From: VAZQ01 sp963817135
GTDB taxonomy: Bacteria > Pseudomonadota > Alphaproteobacteria > Rhizobiales > Xanthobacteraceae
NCBI GenBank assembly: GCA_963817135.1
Contig: CAWFNG010000018.1
Location: 1 to 64,000, forward strand
Direction: 5' to 3'
Length of the DNA: 64,000 nucleotides
A model generated the notes under the pieces. It saw nothing but the letters and a program-made list of their open reading frames with translations. It was not told where the DNA came from and did no database searches. Shown here one piece after another: positions 1 through 8,515 of the stretch (position 1 is the stretch's first letter; the number at the start of each line of letters is the position of its first letter). The position numbers were made by a program, and so were the translations under genes.

Positions 1-309
1 CGATCGCATTAGCGGTGAGCTATTGATCGCGGTGATCGCGTCGCCCGCTTCAATTCCCGCATTGGCGGCGGGGCTGTCGGCTTCTGGCTGGTCAAAAATA
101 GCGCCGTAAGGCTCTGCCAAGCCGATGGCATCGGCGAATGCGGCGGTCATCGGACTTACTGTAACGCCGGCCCACCCGCAGGGGTCGTTGCCGTTGTGCT
201 TCCCTTGCGTCTTTAGTTGCACTACGGTCGTTTCCGCGACATAGGCATCCGTGGTGTAAACGGTTGGGGGTTCCAAATTGTTAATGTGCAGCGCCAGCAA
301 GGCTTCCAT
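1..309 (-). CDS. PDZ-domain protein, 3' part cut off by the window edge
   Basis: The frame is open from an ATG at 309 through base 1 (103 codons) and continues beyond the window. A GAGG ribosome-binding site lies about 8 bases upstream of the ATG. The visible C-terminal part reads GVTVSPMTAAFADAIGLAEP, then PYGAIFDQPEADSPAANAG, then IEAGDAITAINSSPL. This is the carboxylate-binding loop, the SPAANAGIEAGD turn and the following strand of a PDZ domain as found in HtrA/Do-type proteases. No protease domain is visible in this fragment, so it may be a stand-alone PDZ protein or a distant DegP relative. Confidence 0.7.
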   Translation of the reverse strand, partial: MEALLALHINNLEPPTVYTTDAYVAETTVVQLKTQGKHNGNDPCGWAGVTVSPMTAAFADAIGLAEPYGAIFDQPEADSPAANAGIEAGDAITAINSSPLMRS

Positions 310-487
310 TAGGAGCCTCGCAACATCTACGCCCCCCATCGTATCACATCGCCGCTATCAAGCCGTGCGGGGCGCCGGCGCCGCCTTTCGATGCTCTTAA
401 AGTTTGCCCGACCAAATCAGTGGATGAAAAAGATTGGGGTAACATTCCTAATCTCCCAATTTTGAAAGTGGCGGCTGCCATAAGCAG

Positions 488-853
488 TCATTCGTCCGCG
501 CCCGAAATCACGTCGACTCGCAGTGGCTCGAAAAATCGAAGAATCCTAGCGACGTCCTCTGCAGCGTCGCGCGCCAATTTCCGGACTATGAGAACGGTCT
601 CTCCATTGTGGATGCTGCGGACGTAGTGGTGCCGCAAGCCCCCTAGAATGGCGAAGAGCGGGTCCAGAGATAGAGTGTCGAGTTCCTCCTGCGTGGTGGG
701 CGGCGGCGGTGCGGTCTCCTTGAGCACTTTCAGCTCCATGCGGTCTTCGGACGACAAATCCTCGGTCTTCAACCGATTGCGCGCGTTCTCCGCGCTTCCG
801 ATGTCTCTGAACAGGCCGACGACAGTCGTGGTGTAACTCGTAGATTCTCCCAT
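488..853 (-). CDS. small general-stress-type hypothetical protein
   Basis: Encodes about 121 aa. The ATG at 853 is chosen because an AAAGGA ribosome-binding site precedes it; the frame stays open further upstream but that extension looks unlike protein. The N-terminus (TTTVVGLFRDIGSAENARNRL) resembles the start of the small stress proteins of the YflT/GSP17M type, in which a ferredoxin-like fold begins with VVGxF and a helix with spaced alanines. A proline run and an acidic stretch follow, then an arginine-rich C-terminus. It has no signal peptide or membrane segment. The role is unknown; the family assignment is by pattern only. Confidence 0.55.
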   Translation of the reverse strand: MGESTSYTTTVVGLFRDIGSAENARNRLKTEDLSSEDRMELKVLKETAPPPPTTQEELDTLSLDPLFAILGGLRHHYVRSIHNGETVLIVRKLARDAAEDVARILRFFEPLRVDVISGADE

Positions 854-1104
854 GCTGGGTCCTTTCAGTTTGTGGTTTGGAAGCATCCCTTTACCTTCCT
901 GCTGCTGGGAAAGAATCGACCGAGTATTCCGGTTCTGCAACAAGCGCTCCGTCCGGCGAGCATGCCGAAAGCCCTCATGCAAAGAGAAAACCAAGGTAGA
1001 GTAAGCGCGTCACGTCCATGATCTTTCCATAGATTCCCGGACGCGCCAATTATTGTTACGCGGCAGTTCCCTGGATCGAGCGCTCCTCCGGCGTCTCTTC
1101 CATC

Positions 1105-1424
1105 TTAATCTTCGTCATGCATCACGTGCGCGAAAACGGCGGTGGCCACAGGGCCGCCGATGCTGACAAAGGCCAGAGCGCAAGAACACCGATCAATCCT
1201 CAGGCGGCTTGCAGCTGCGGAACAACAAACGTCCCAATGGTCGCTCCGATCTATGCGCATGCTGCCGCAAAGCCGCTGCTGCGCCTCGGCACTGCTCAGT
1301 CCCCGGTCGAGTTTAACGGCGAGTTGGGCAAGGACCCGGTCGACCGGTACCTTCTCGAGGTCGACGGCATCGTCCAGATTAGCCTTGAGCGGAACGCTGA
1401 GGGTTGCAGGGTAGGAGCCGACAT
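1105..1424 (-). pseudogene. remnant of P-type cation/proton ATPase N-terminus
   Basis: An ATG at 1424 with an AGGAGAG ribosome-binding site opens a frame that stops within about 42 codons. The adjacent frame carries LKANLDDAVDLEKVPVDRVL, AQLAVKLDRGLSSAEAQQRL. This matches the cation-ATPase N-terminal domain that precedes the first membrane helices in P-type proton ATPases. After QQRL the homology is lost and the frame ends at 1105. None of the phosphorylation (DKTGT), actuator or membrane domains remain. The gene therefore has at least one frameshift and a large deletion and cannot encode a pump. Assigned from sequence pattern; the source subfamily is uncertain. Confidence 0.6.
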
Positions 1425-1458
1425 GGACTACTCTCCTAAAATGGGATCAACCATTGGA

Positions 1459-2291
1459 TCAATTGTCGCCTTTGTTCGGCAGGTGCGCCTTCCAGTAGGC
1501 ATCCACCTTCTGTCTCTCCTGATCGAAGCGGCCGGGGGTCGTGAATTGGTCTTTGTTCACCTGCGGGGCAGCGTCCATGGCACCCTTGGTTGTGTCGAGC
1601 ACGAGCAGGTTCCTGGCCGGGGTGACCTTGAAATCCTCCCAGGGGACCGGGACGTATTTTTCATCGAACCCGAAAATCCCGCCCCGGGCGATCACTAGAT
1701 AGGCGATCTTGCCTGTCTGCGGACCCATCACGAGGTCCTCGACGCTGCCGAGAGCCTCGTTCTGCGGGGTGCGCACGCCAATGCCGAGCAACTCGTCTGA
1801 CCGGAATGAAATATTCTTGCTTGTGACCGGCTGCGCGGCGGCGATCTGCAATTTCCGCCAGCCCGGCACATCCAGCACCGGCACACCTTGGCTGTGCATA
1901 TCACTCACGTAGAGTTTGTAGATATCGCGGGCCGTGGTGAGCAAATCCGCACACGGCTGCTGTTGGCCGTGTCGACCAGAATGTTGGCGGCGGCAACGAG
2001 GATCTGGACCTCGTAGCCCGGCCGTGCGTTCCGGTAACCGACCGCACCCACCGGGCCCATCGGGTAGTCGTTCCCGTAGCCACCCCACGGAGATCCGCCC
2101 AGCCAGTAGCCGTCCTGCTCCATCTGAGTATAGAAGGCGCGCAGATCGCTCAGACACGTCTCCGCGGGCTTAGTCGCGGAGACATTCTTCTCACTGGGTG
2201 ATGGCTGGAGAGGCTCGGCCGCGAGCAGCGGGGCAGAAAGACTAACGCAAAAGCATGCTGCCATGGAACAGACTCGACTTGAGTACTTCAT
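1459..2291 (-). pseudogene. secreted PRC-barrel domain protein, frameshifted
   Basis: The start is the ATG at 2291, behind a GGAGAAAGAG ribosome-binding site. It opens a signal peptide (MKYSSRVCSMAACFCVSLSA, cut near LLAAEP), then CLSDLRAFYTQMEQDGYWLG and a Gly/Tyr-rich stretch. This frame breaks near 1950-1970. The adjacent frame carries the rest: ADLLTTARDIYKLYVSDMHS, then a PRC-barrel (LLGIGVRTPQNEALGSVEDL, MGPQTGKIAYLVIARGGIFG, VPVPWEDFKV) and the end at 1459. The two halves join smoothly as one periplasmic protein if one base is added or removed in the CAGCAG-rich stretch. This is either a recent frameshift or a sequence error. The function of the family is not established. Confidence 0.7.
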
Positions 2292-2357
2292 TTGCTCTTT
2301 CTCCTTGTTGCCGTTTGGACCGAACAAAACATTTTATGAATTCTCAATTGCAATTCC

Positions 2358-2722
2358 TTAGCCGTTTTTCATCCTCTCGGACGCGTCGTTGACGCTTCGG
2401 CACGCAATCGCGGTCATCACCAGCGCCAGACCGGACATGAAGAGATTGATGAACGTCAACCTGAATTGTCGTTCGGAGTTAGCGCGCCTAAAGGCATCAG
2501 TTTGCCCTCGAGCGCGTGTGCCGAGTAGGGAGGGTACGCACACTGGGGTCGATGCTGGCACTGTGATAGAGAACGCCGCAGGCGACGGATGGTAATTGGT
2601 GCGATCGATCATGTGACATCGATCGATTCGGGTGCACGCCCCAACGACTTGGCGGCGAAGAGCCCGCCGAAACCCAAGCCGACGATCACGACGCGATGTC
2701 GAGTTGCGCTCATCCGAGGCAT
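2358..2722 (-). pseudogene. remnant of type II NADH dehydrogenase (ndh) N-terminus
   Basis: From the ATG at 2722 or 2713 the frame reads MSATRHRVVIVGLGFGGLFA, AKSLGRAPESIDVT and stops at 2609. The VIVGLGFGGLFAAKSL segment is the GxGxxG FAD-binding turn typical of type II NADH:quinone oxidoreductases. One base is missing at the stop, since the next frame resumes with IDRTNYH, the strand that normally follows (DVTLIDRTNxH). Decayed DNA similarity continues for about 35 bases and is then lost. The rest of the region to 2358 encodes an unrelated-looking stretch with one hydrophobic segment. No functional enzyme can be made. Confidence 0.65.
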
Positions 2723-2892
2723 CGTGCCTTCCCGCGTGCGGTCGGGGCGAATCGAGAACGACGAGGCGATCGTAGTGCCACGCTGCAAGTCCGATCCTAT
2801 TCCTCGCTCGTTGCCACGTCGTCCATGGTCAAAGCAATGTGCCGCAAACGCTGTCGTCTTAGCCTCCTCGTACCGCCAGGGGTGTACAGTCA

Positions 2893-3148
2893 TGTCATAT
2901 TATTATTATTTGAAAGTCACCCACGTGCCATCGTCATTGTGGAGAAATGGAACTTTGAGGCAGCGGCAAGCAAATCGATTTTATATAACGAACGACCGCT
3001 TTGGGCTACGACCGAAAAGCGCTTTATCATGGCACAGTCCCGCCTCGCGGGAAGGACGCAAGCTTTTTTGCAGACACCCTCTTTCCCTGTCGCCACAATC
3101 ATTGCAACATCGTTTCAACAGGGCAGCCGGCAAACCAGCGTGTTCAAT
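2893..3148. other. intergenic stretch, AT-rich in part
   Basis: No gene is supported here. The open frame that covers it upstream of the patatin gene has no family-like sequence. A short AT-rich patch (about 2895-2925) stands out from the GC-rich surroundings and could hold the promoter of the downstream gene, but no clear -35/-10 pair is asserted. Confidence 0.4.
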
Positions 3149-4309
3149 ATGACCTCATACCAAACCAACTCCCAGAAAGGCACACGGACGCAATTCGAGC
3201 GAATTGTCCTGCTGCTCCAGGGAGGTGGAGCACTCGGCTCCTACCAGGCCGGGGTATATCAGGCCCTCGCTGAGGCGGACCTTCATCCGAATTGGGTAGC
3301 GGGAATCTCAATCGGCGCGATCAATGCAGCAATCATCGCCGGCAATGCCCCTGACAAGCGCGTGGATCGACTTCGCGAATTTTGGGAGACCGTCAGCACT
3401 TCGACTTTAGGCATCCCATATTTCAAATCCATTGAACTTCAAAATGCGTTTGTTCATAACCTTGTCAATCAGGGAAGAGCCGTGAATGTCCTCCTGTTTG
3501 GCGCTTCGAATTTTTTTACTCCGCGAGTGCCACCGGCGACGTTGTGGCCCGCGGGCACACCGGACAAGGCTAGCTACTATGATACTGCGCCTCTGAAGGC
3601 TACCCTCGAGCGTCTGGTGGATTTCGACCGGATCAATGGCGGAGGCATGCGCTTCAGCGTCGGCGCCGTGAATGTTGGTACTGGAAACTTTGCCTACTTT
3701 GACACCACCACCGATCGCATAAGGCCTGAGCATGTCATGGCCAGCGGTTCGCTGCCTCCCGGCTTTCCGGCCACCGAAGTCGACGGGGAGTATTACTGGG
3801 ACGGGGGACTTGTTTCCAACACTCCACTGCAATGGGTGCTCGACAGCCAACCGCGGAAAGACACGCTCGCTTTCCAAATCGACCTTTGGAGCGCCCGCGG
3901 GGCGTTGCCACATGATCTGACCGAGGTGGAAGTGCGACACAAGGACATCGTGTATTCAAGCCGGACCCGGACAGCAACCGATCAATACAAGCAGGCACAG
4001 AAGCTTCGTATCGCAATCGCCAATCTCCTGAAGCAGCTTCCCGATGAATTTCGGAACAATGAGTATGCAAAAATGCTGCAGCAGGAATCGGACGAGAAGG
4101 TTTGTAATATCGTCCACCTCATCTATCGTGCCAGAAGCTACGAGGGCGTCGCCAAGGACTTCCTGTTTTCCCAACGAATGATGGATGAGCACTGGGCGAG
4201 CGGCTACGACAATGCCCGCCGCACGCTCGCGGAACCTGAAGTGATGCGGCTTCCGGATCCGATCGAAGGGGTTCGAGTTTTCGATGTTTGCAAAGACGAT
4301 TCCGAATAG
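3149..4309 (+). CDS. patatin-like phospholipase (DUF3734-type C-terminus)
   Basis: A serine acyl hydrolase of 386 aa predicted to release fatty acids from phospholipid or polymer esters. Visible motifs are the oxyanion loop GGGALG (residues 25-30), the nucleophile elbow GISIG with Ser54, and the catalytic dyad Asp218 in DGG (218-220). About 100 residues follow the catalytic domain, beginning near RKDTLAFQIDLWSARG, as in the DUF3734 branch that often accompanies polyhydroxybutyrate genes. No signal peptide is seen, so it is probably cytoplasmic. The ATG at 3149 is chosen because protein-like sequence begins there; the frame is open far upstream without homology. It stands alone, 123 bases before the quinol oxidase operon. 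Confidence 0.85.
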   Translation: MTSYQTNSQKGTRTQFERIVLLLQGGGALGSYQAGVYQALAEADLHPNWVAGISIGAINAAIIAGNAPDKRVDRLREFWETVSTSTLGIPYFKSIELQNAFVHNLVNQGRAVNVLLFGASNFFTPRVPPATLWPAGTPDKASYYDTAPLKATLERLVDFDRINGGGMRFSVGAVNVGTGNFAYFDTTTDRIRPEHVMASGSLPPGFPATEVDGEYYWDGGLVSNTPLQWVLDSQPRKDTLAFQIDLWSARGALPHDLTEVEVRHKDIVYSSRTRTATDQYKQAQKLRIAIANLLKQLPDEFRNNEYAKMLQQESDEKVCNIVHLIYRARSYEGVAKDFLFSQRMMDEHWASGYDNARRTLAEPEVMRLPDPIEGVRVFDVCKDDSE

Positions 4310-4432
4310 GATCGATCAAAAGCCTTGGCCTGTATCAGGGCGGCATCGACCGCAGGCACGAGCCACGCTGACCGAACAGGGAAACTCACCAAACCGCTCG
4401 GTAATTTCACGCCATTACCGAAGAAGTCCGTG

Positions 4433-5398
4433 ATGAAACGGGTTCCTAAAGCGACGCCGCTCAAATCGTCGATCTCTTGGTGGTCGACATGGCTGCGTTC
4501 TACCCGGCGCGGCCTGCCGTTGCGGATATCGATGGCGCTGATGCCGCTTTTGTCGCTCACCGGCTGTTCCGGAGGCGTGCTGGAGCCGCACGGGCCGATT
4601 GGCGCGGCAAACCTCAAGATCATGTACAACGCGCTGGCGATCATGCTGGTGATCGTGCTGCCTACGATCCTCGCCACGCTGGTCTTCGCGTGGTGGTTTC
4701 GCGCTTCAAATCCGCGCGCGTCATATCGGCCCGACTGGGTCTATTCCGGGAGGCTCGAGCTCCTGGTCTGGGGGATTCCTCTTCTCGTCATCATGTTTCT
4801 CGGCGGCGTGATCTGGATAGGCGCGCACGACCTCGACCCCTTTAAGCCGATCGAGTCGCAGAGCAAGCCGACCGAAGTGCAGGTGGTGTCGCTCGATTGG
4901 AAATGGCTGTTCATCTACCCCGATCAGGGAGTCGCCAGCGTGAACGAGCTCGTCGTTCCGGCCGGCGTGCCGGTGCATTTCTCGCTCACCTCGGCAACGG
5001 TGATGAACCAATTTTTCGTGCCGCAACTCGGCAGCATGATTGCGACGATGAATGGAATGGTTACGCAGCTTTACCTGCAGGCCGACCACCCCGGCGATTA
5101 TTACGGCCAATCGGCACAGTTCAGCGGCGACGGATTTTCCGACATGCATTTCACGGTGCGCGCGGTGTCTACCGAGGAGTTCGCGCGGTGGCTCGATAAT
5201 GCGCGCAACGCCGGATCGGCTCTGGACCGGAACGGCTACATCGCGCTGTCGCAGGAGAGCCAGAACGTGCGCCCCTTCACCTACCGAACCGTCGAGCCGG
5301 GCCTCTTTCAGGCCATCGTGACTCTGCAAATCCCGCCGGGGCCGGGCCCCTCCGGCGGAAGCGGCGGTGTCTCGGTTCGCCCCATAGGAGCAAAGTGA
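4433..5398 (+). CDS. cyoA: ubiquinol oxidase subunit II (lipoprotein)
   Basis: Subunit II of a haem-copper quinol oxidase. The N-terminal region ends in a lipobox (LSLTGC) for lipid attachment. Two membrane helices follow (IMYNALAIMLVIVLPTILA and LELLVWGIPLLVIMFLGGVI), then a periplasmic cupredoxin domain (VQVVSLDWKWLFIYPDQGVA ... FSGDGFSDMHF). The CuA ligands of cytochrome c oxidases (CxxxCxxxH) are absent, where GQSAQFSGDG stands instead, so electrons come from quinol. The start at 4433 is the best ATG before the lipobox; an in-frame ATG nearer to it (about 4530) is an alternative. The stop overlaps the start of the next gene (ATGA), so the two are translationally coupled. Confidence 0.88.
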   Translation: MKRVPKATPLKSSISWWSTWLRSTRRGLPLRISMALMPLLSLTGCSGGVLEPHGPIGAANLKIMYNALAIMLVIVLPTILATLVFAWWFRASNPRASYRPDWVYSGRLELLVWGIPLLVIMFLGGVIWIGAHDLDPFKPIESQSKPTEVQVVSLDWKWLFIYPDQGVASVNELVVPAGVPVHFSLTSATVMNQFFVPQLGSMIATMNGMVTQLYLQADHPGDYYGQSAQFSGDGFSDMHFTVRAVSTEEFARWLDNARNAGSALDRNGYIALSQESQNVRPFTYRTVEPGLFQAIVTLQIPPGPGPSGGSGGVSVRPIGAK

Positions 5399-7413
5399 TG
5401 CTGGGCAAGCTCACCTGGAGCGCGATCCCATGGGATCATCCAATTCCGTTGGTCGCTGGCTCGGTGGTGTTCTCGATCGTCATCGCCGTGGTTGTTTGGG
5501 TGGTGCTCGCAGGGCATCTGCCCTACCTCTGGCGCGAGTGGATCACCAGCGTGGACCATAAGCGAATTGGCGTGATGTACGTGCTACTGGCCTTGGTGAT
5601 GCTCGTGCGCGGCTTCATTGACGCGATCATGATGCGATCGCAGCAGGCGCTGGCGTTTCACGCGGCGGGCTACCTTCCGCCCGAGCATTACAATCAGATC
5701 TTCTCGGCGCACGGCACCATCATGATTTTCTTCGCGGCAATGCCGCTGATGATCGGCCTGATGAACTTCGCGGTGCCGCTGCAGCTAGGTGTGCGCGACG
5801 TCGCATTCCCGACTTTGAACTCGACGAGCTTCTGGCTCACCGCAACCGGCGCACTGCTGGTTAATCTTTCGCTGATTATCGGTGAGTTCGCGCGGACCGG
5901 CTGGCTTCCGTACCCGCCCTTGTCCGAGACCACCTACACCCCGGGCGTTGGAGTCGACTATTACCTATGGTCGCTACTCATTTCAGGTGTCGGAACGCTG
6001 ATGACCGGCATCAATTTCGTCACGACGATCCTCAAGATTCGCGCGCCAGGCATGAGCTATCTACGGATGCCCATGTTCTGCTGGACTGCACTCGCTGCCA
6101 ACCTGCTGATCGTCGCGGCTTTCCCGATCCTCACCGCCACACTGGGGATGCTGACCCTCGACCGCTATCTCGGCTTCCATTTCTTCACCAACGAGGCCGG
6201 GGGCAACATGATGATGTTCATCAACCTGATTTGGGCCTGGGGGCATCCGGAAGTGTACATCCTGGCGCTCCCCGCGTTCGGCATCTTCTCCGATGTGATC
6301 TCCACCTTCTCGCAGCGGCCGCTGTTCAATTACCGCTCGATGGTGATTGCGACGATGGCGATCTGCCTCATCTCGTTCGTCGTGTGGCTTCACCACTTCT
6401 TCACCATGGGTGCGGGCGCCGACGTGAACGCATTTTTCGGCATCGCTACCTCGATCATCGCGGTGGCTACCGGCGTGAAGGTCTTCAACTGGCTGTTCAC
6501 GATGTACGGCGGCCGCATTCATTTCACGACGCCGATGCTGTGGTCGTTGGGATTCCTGGTGACCTTCGTCATCGGCGGCATGACCGGCGTGCTGCTCGCG
6601 GTCCCGCCGGCCGACTTCGTGCTGCACAACAGCCTTTTCCTGGTGGCCCATTTTCACAATGTCATCATCGGCGGCGTGCTATTCGCCGGCTTCGCCGGGA
6701 TCACCTATTGGTTTCCCAAGGCGTTCGGGTTCCGGCTGCATGAAGGCTGGGGCAAGGCGGCGTTCTGGCTCTCGATGCTTGGGTTCTACGTCGTGTTCAT
6801 GCCGCTCTATGGCGTCGGCCTGCTCGGCATGACACGGCGCTTGCAGCACTACGACGTGGCGCACTGGCGTCCCTGGTTGCTGGTGGCGGCAGCGGGGATC
6901 GTGATCATGGCCTGCGCCGCCGGATGCCAGGTAATGCAGATCGTGGTCAGCATCCGACGGCGCGCGGAGCTTCGCGATGAAAACGGGGACCCGTGGGACG
7001 GCCGCTCGTTGGAATGGGCAACCCTTTCGCCGCCGCCCGTCTTCAACTTCGCGGTTCTTCCCAGGGTGCACGACGGGGAACCCTATTGGGACATGAAACG
7101 GCGTGCCATCGAGACGCAGCAACTGCCCGCAGAGCCGCACTACGAGCCGATCGAGATGCCGAGGAGCAGCCCGACCGGTTTCATTACCGCTTTCTTCGCC
7201 ACCATTACGGGCTTCGCGCTGATCTGGCAAATCTGGTGGCTTGTCGCCGTCGGGCTGTTCGCTGCCTACGCGACATTTGTGTGGTTCGCTTGGCGCGATG
7301 TCGAGGAATACGTCATCCCGGCGCAGGAAGTCGCGCGTATCGATCGTGAGCGCCGGCGAGTGCATGACGAGCGGCTGCAGCGATACTTCCGCGCCCAAGA
7401 GGCCCCCGCATGA
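5395..7413 (+). CDS. cyoB: ubiquinol oxidase subunit I
   Basis: Catalytic subunit (672 aa) that oxidises ubiquinol and reduces oxygen to water while pumping protons. Nearly every key residue of the E. coli enzyme is present: the quinone-site set Arg72, Asp76, His98, Gln101; low-spin haem ligands His106 and His421; CuB ligands His284, His333 and His334 with Tyr288 in HPEVY; high-spin haem ligand His419; the D-channel entrance Asp135 and Glu286; and Lys362 of the K channel. The first helix, absent from cytochrome c oxidases, is also present. It overlaps the neighbouring genes by four bases at both ends. Confidence 0.95.
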   Translation: MMLGKLTWSAIPWDHPIPLVAGSVVFSIVIAVVVWVVLAGHLPYLWREWITSVDHKRIGVMYVLLALVMLVRGFIDAIMMRSQQALAFHAAGYLPPEHYNQIFSAHGTIMIFFAAMPLMIGLMNFAVPLQLGVRDVAFPTLNSTSFWLTATGALLVNLSLIIGEFARTGWLPYPPLSETTYTPGVGVDYYLWSLLISGVGTLMTGINFVTTILKIRAPGMSYLRMPMFCWTALAANLLIVAAFPILTATLGMLTLDRYLGFHFFTNEAGGNMMMFINLIWAWGHPEVYILALPAFGIFSDVISTFSQRPLFNYRSMVIATMAICLISFVVWLHHFFTMGAGADVNAFFGIATSIIAVATGVKVFNWLFTMYGGRIHFTTPMLWSLGFLVTFVIGGMTGVLLAVPPADFVLHNSLFLVAHFHNVIIGGVLFAGFAGITYWFPKAFGFRLHEGWGKAAFWLSMLGFYVVFMPLYGVGLLGMTRRLQHYDVAHWRPWLLVAAAGIVIMACAAGCQVMQIVVSIRRRAELRDENGDPWDGRSLEWATLSPPPVFNFAVLPRVHDGEPYWDMKRRAIETQQLPAEPHYEPIEMPRSSPTGFITAFFATITGFALIWQIWWLVAVGLFAAYATFVWFAWRDVEEYVIPAQEVARIDRERRRVHDERLQRYFRAQEAPA

Positions 7414-8108
7414 GTACGACGGAGACACTGCCGCGCGCTCCCGAGATCGATCCGTACAGGCTCGGTCGCGACGGAGGTAGGGCTGGCCCCGGTCGGGGCG
7501 GCATTGGGCGCGATTATTCGACCGGTCACGGCGAAGGCGGCCCGGCTTCCAAGCGTGTCATCGTCGGTTATGGGTTCTGGATTTTTCTGCTCAGCGACAT
7601 CGTGATGTTCTCTGCGTTCTTTGCGGCGCACGCGGTGTTGCAGACTGCTACGGCCGGCGGTCCTTCCGGGCACGATCTGTTCGATCCGCGCAGCATCGTG
7701 ATCGAGACCTCGTGCCTCCTCCTCTCCAGTTTCACCTGCGGGCTCTCGGCGGTGGCTGCCAGTACGCGCAGCCAGCCCTGGACTCAATTCTGGCTGCTGA
7801 TTACTGGCATTCTCGGCCTTGCTTTCCTCGGGTTCGAGGCACGGGATTTCGCGACGATGATTGCCGCAGGAGCAGGCCCTCAGCGCAGCGCGTTCCTATC
7901 CTCCTTCTTCTCTGTGGTCGGGCTTCATGGGTTGCATGTCAGCGCCGGGCTGCTCTGGCTGGGCACGATGATGGCGCAGGTCTTCGTCAAAGGGTTTCGG
8001 GCAGCCATTATGCGACGACTGCTCTGTTTCAATCTTTTCTGGCACGTGCTCGATATCATCTGGGTCGCGCTGTTCACGATTGTCTATCTAATTGGAGAAG
8101 GTCTATGA
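7410..8108 (+). CDS. cyoC: ubiquinol oxidase subunit III
   Basis: A five-helix subunit of the quinol oxidase, 232 aa. The first 50 residues are hydrophilic and glycine-rich, then VGYGFWIFLLSDIVMFSAFF begins the first helix. GLHGLHVSAGLLWLGTMM and CFNLFWHVLDIIWVALFTIV are the signature helices of the haem-copper oxidase subunit III family. ATGA overlaps with both neighbours place it in the same operon. It stabilises the catalytic subunit and, in relatives, helps proton uptake. Confidence 0.92.
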   Translation: MSTTETLPRAPEIDPYRLGRDGGRAGPGRGGIGRDYSTGHGEGGPASKRVIVGYGFWIFLLSDIVMFSAFFAAHAVLQTATAGGPSGHDLFDPRSIVIETSCLLLSSFTCGLSAVAASTRSQPWTQFWLLITGILGLAFLGFEARDFATMIAAGAGPQRSAFLSSFFSVVGLHGLHVSAGLLWLGTMMAQVFVKGFRAAIMRRLLCFNLFWHVLDIIWVALFTIVYLIGEGL

Positions 8109-8497
8109 GCCACGAGACCGACCGGAATGTGGATGACGTGGGGCCGGGAGTTATGGAAGCGGTCGAGCGCAGCGTTGGCGAAAAGATCCAAGGCTATGTC
8201 ATCGGCCTTGCGCTCGCCGTGCTGCTCACCGCCGCCTCATTTGGCGTCGTGTACACCGACCTGATCTGGGGGCCGGCAATTCCGGCGGCACTGGTTGCAC
8301 TCGCGGTCGCACAGATCGGCGTGCACCTGGTCTTCTTCCTTCACCTCACGACGGCCCCAGACAACACCAACAATGCCCTGGCGCTCGCTTTTGGCGTGCT
8401 GATTGTTACGCTGATCATCGCTGGCTCGCTTTGGATCATGGCCCATCTCAACCACAACATGCTGCCGATGCATCAAATGATGCAGATGCAGCGGTAA
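8105..8497 (+). CDS. cyoD: ubiquinol oxidase subunit IV
   Basis: A small three-helix subunit (130 aa). YVIGLALAVLLTAASFGVVY, ALVALAVAQIGVHLVFFLHL and AFGVLIVTLIIAGSLWIMAH match the CyoD/CtaF-like pattern, including the GVHLVFFLHL segment. The ATG at 8105 overlaps the cyoC stop. The C-terminus is Met/His-rich (HNMLPMHQMMQMQR), which might bind copper, although this is inference. No cyoE (haem O synthase) follows; a PQQ dehydrogenase gene takes that place 18 bases downstream. Confidence 0.9.
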   Translation: MSHETDRNVDDVGPGVMEAVERSVGEKIQGYVIGLALAVLLTAASFGVVYTDLIWGPAIPAALVALAVAQIGVHLVFFLHLTTAPDNTNNALALAFGVLIVTLIIAGSLWIMAHLNHNMLPMHQMMQMQR

Positions 8498-8515
8498 AGC
8501 TAGAGAGGACAACCG

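Noticed and set aside
2358..2612. A separate 84-codon membrane protein gene
   Set aside because: Its first residues (IDRTNYH) are the displaced continuation of the NADH dehydrogenase remnant, and the remainder lacks family-like pattern, so it is treated as part of the decayed gene.
4204..4677. Minus-strand frame of 157 codons across the patatin end and cyoA start
   Set aside because: Its middle part looks somewhat protein-like, but it overlaps two well-supported genes and matches nothing I recognise.
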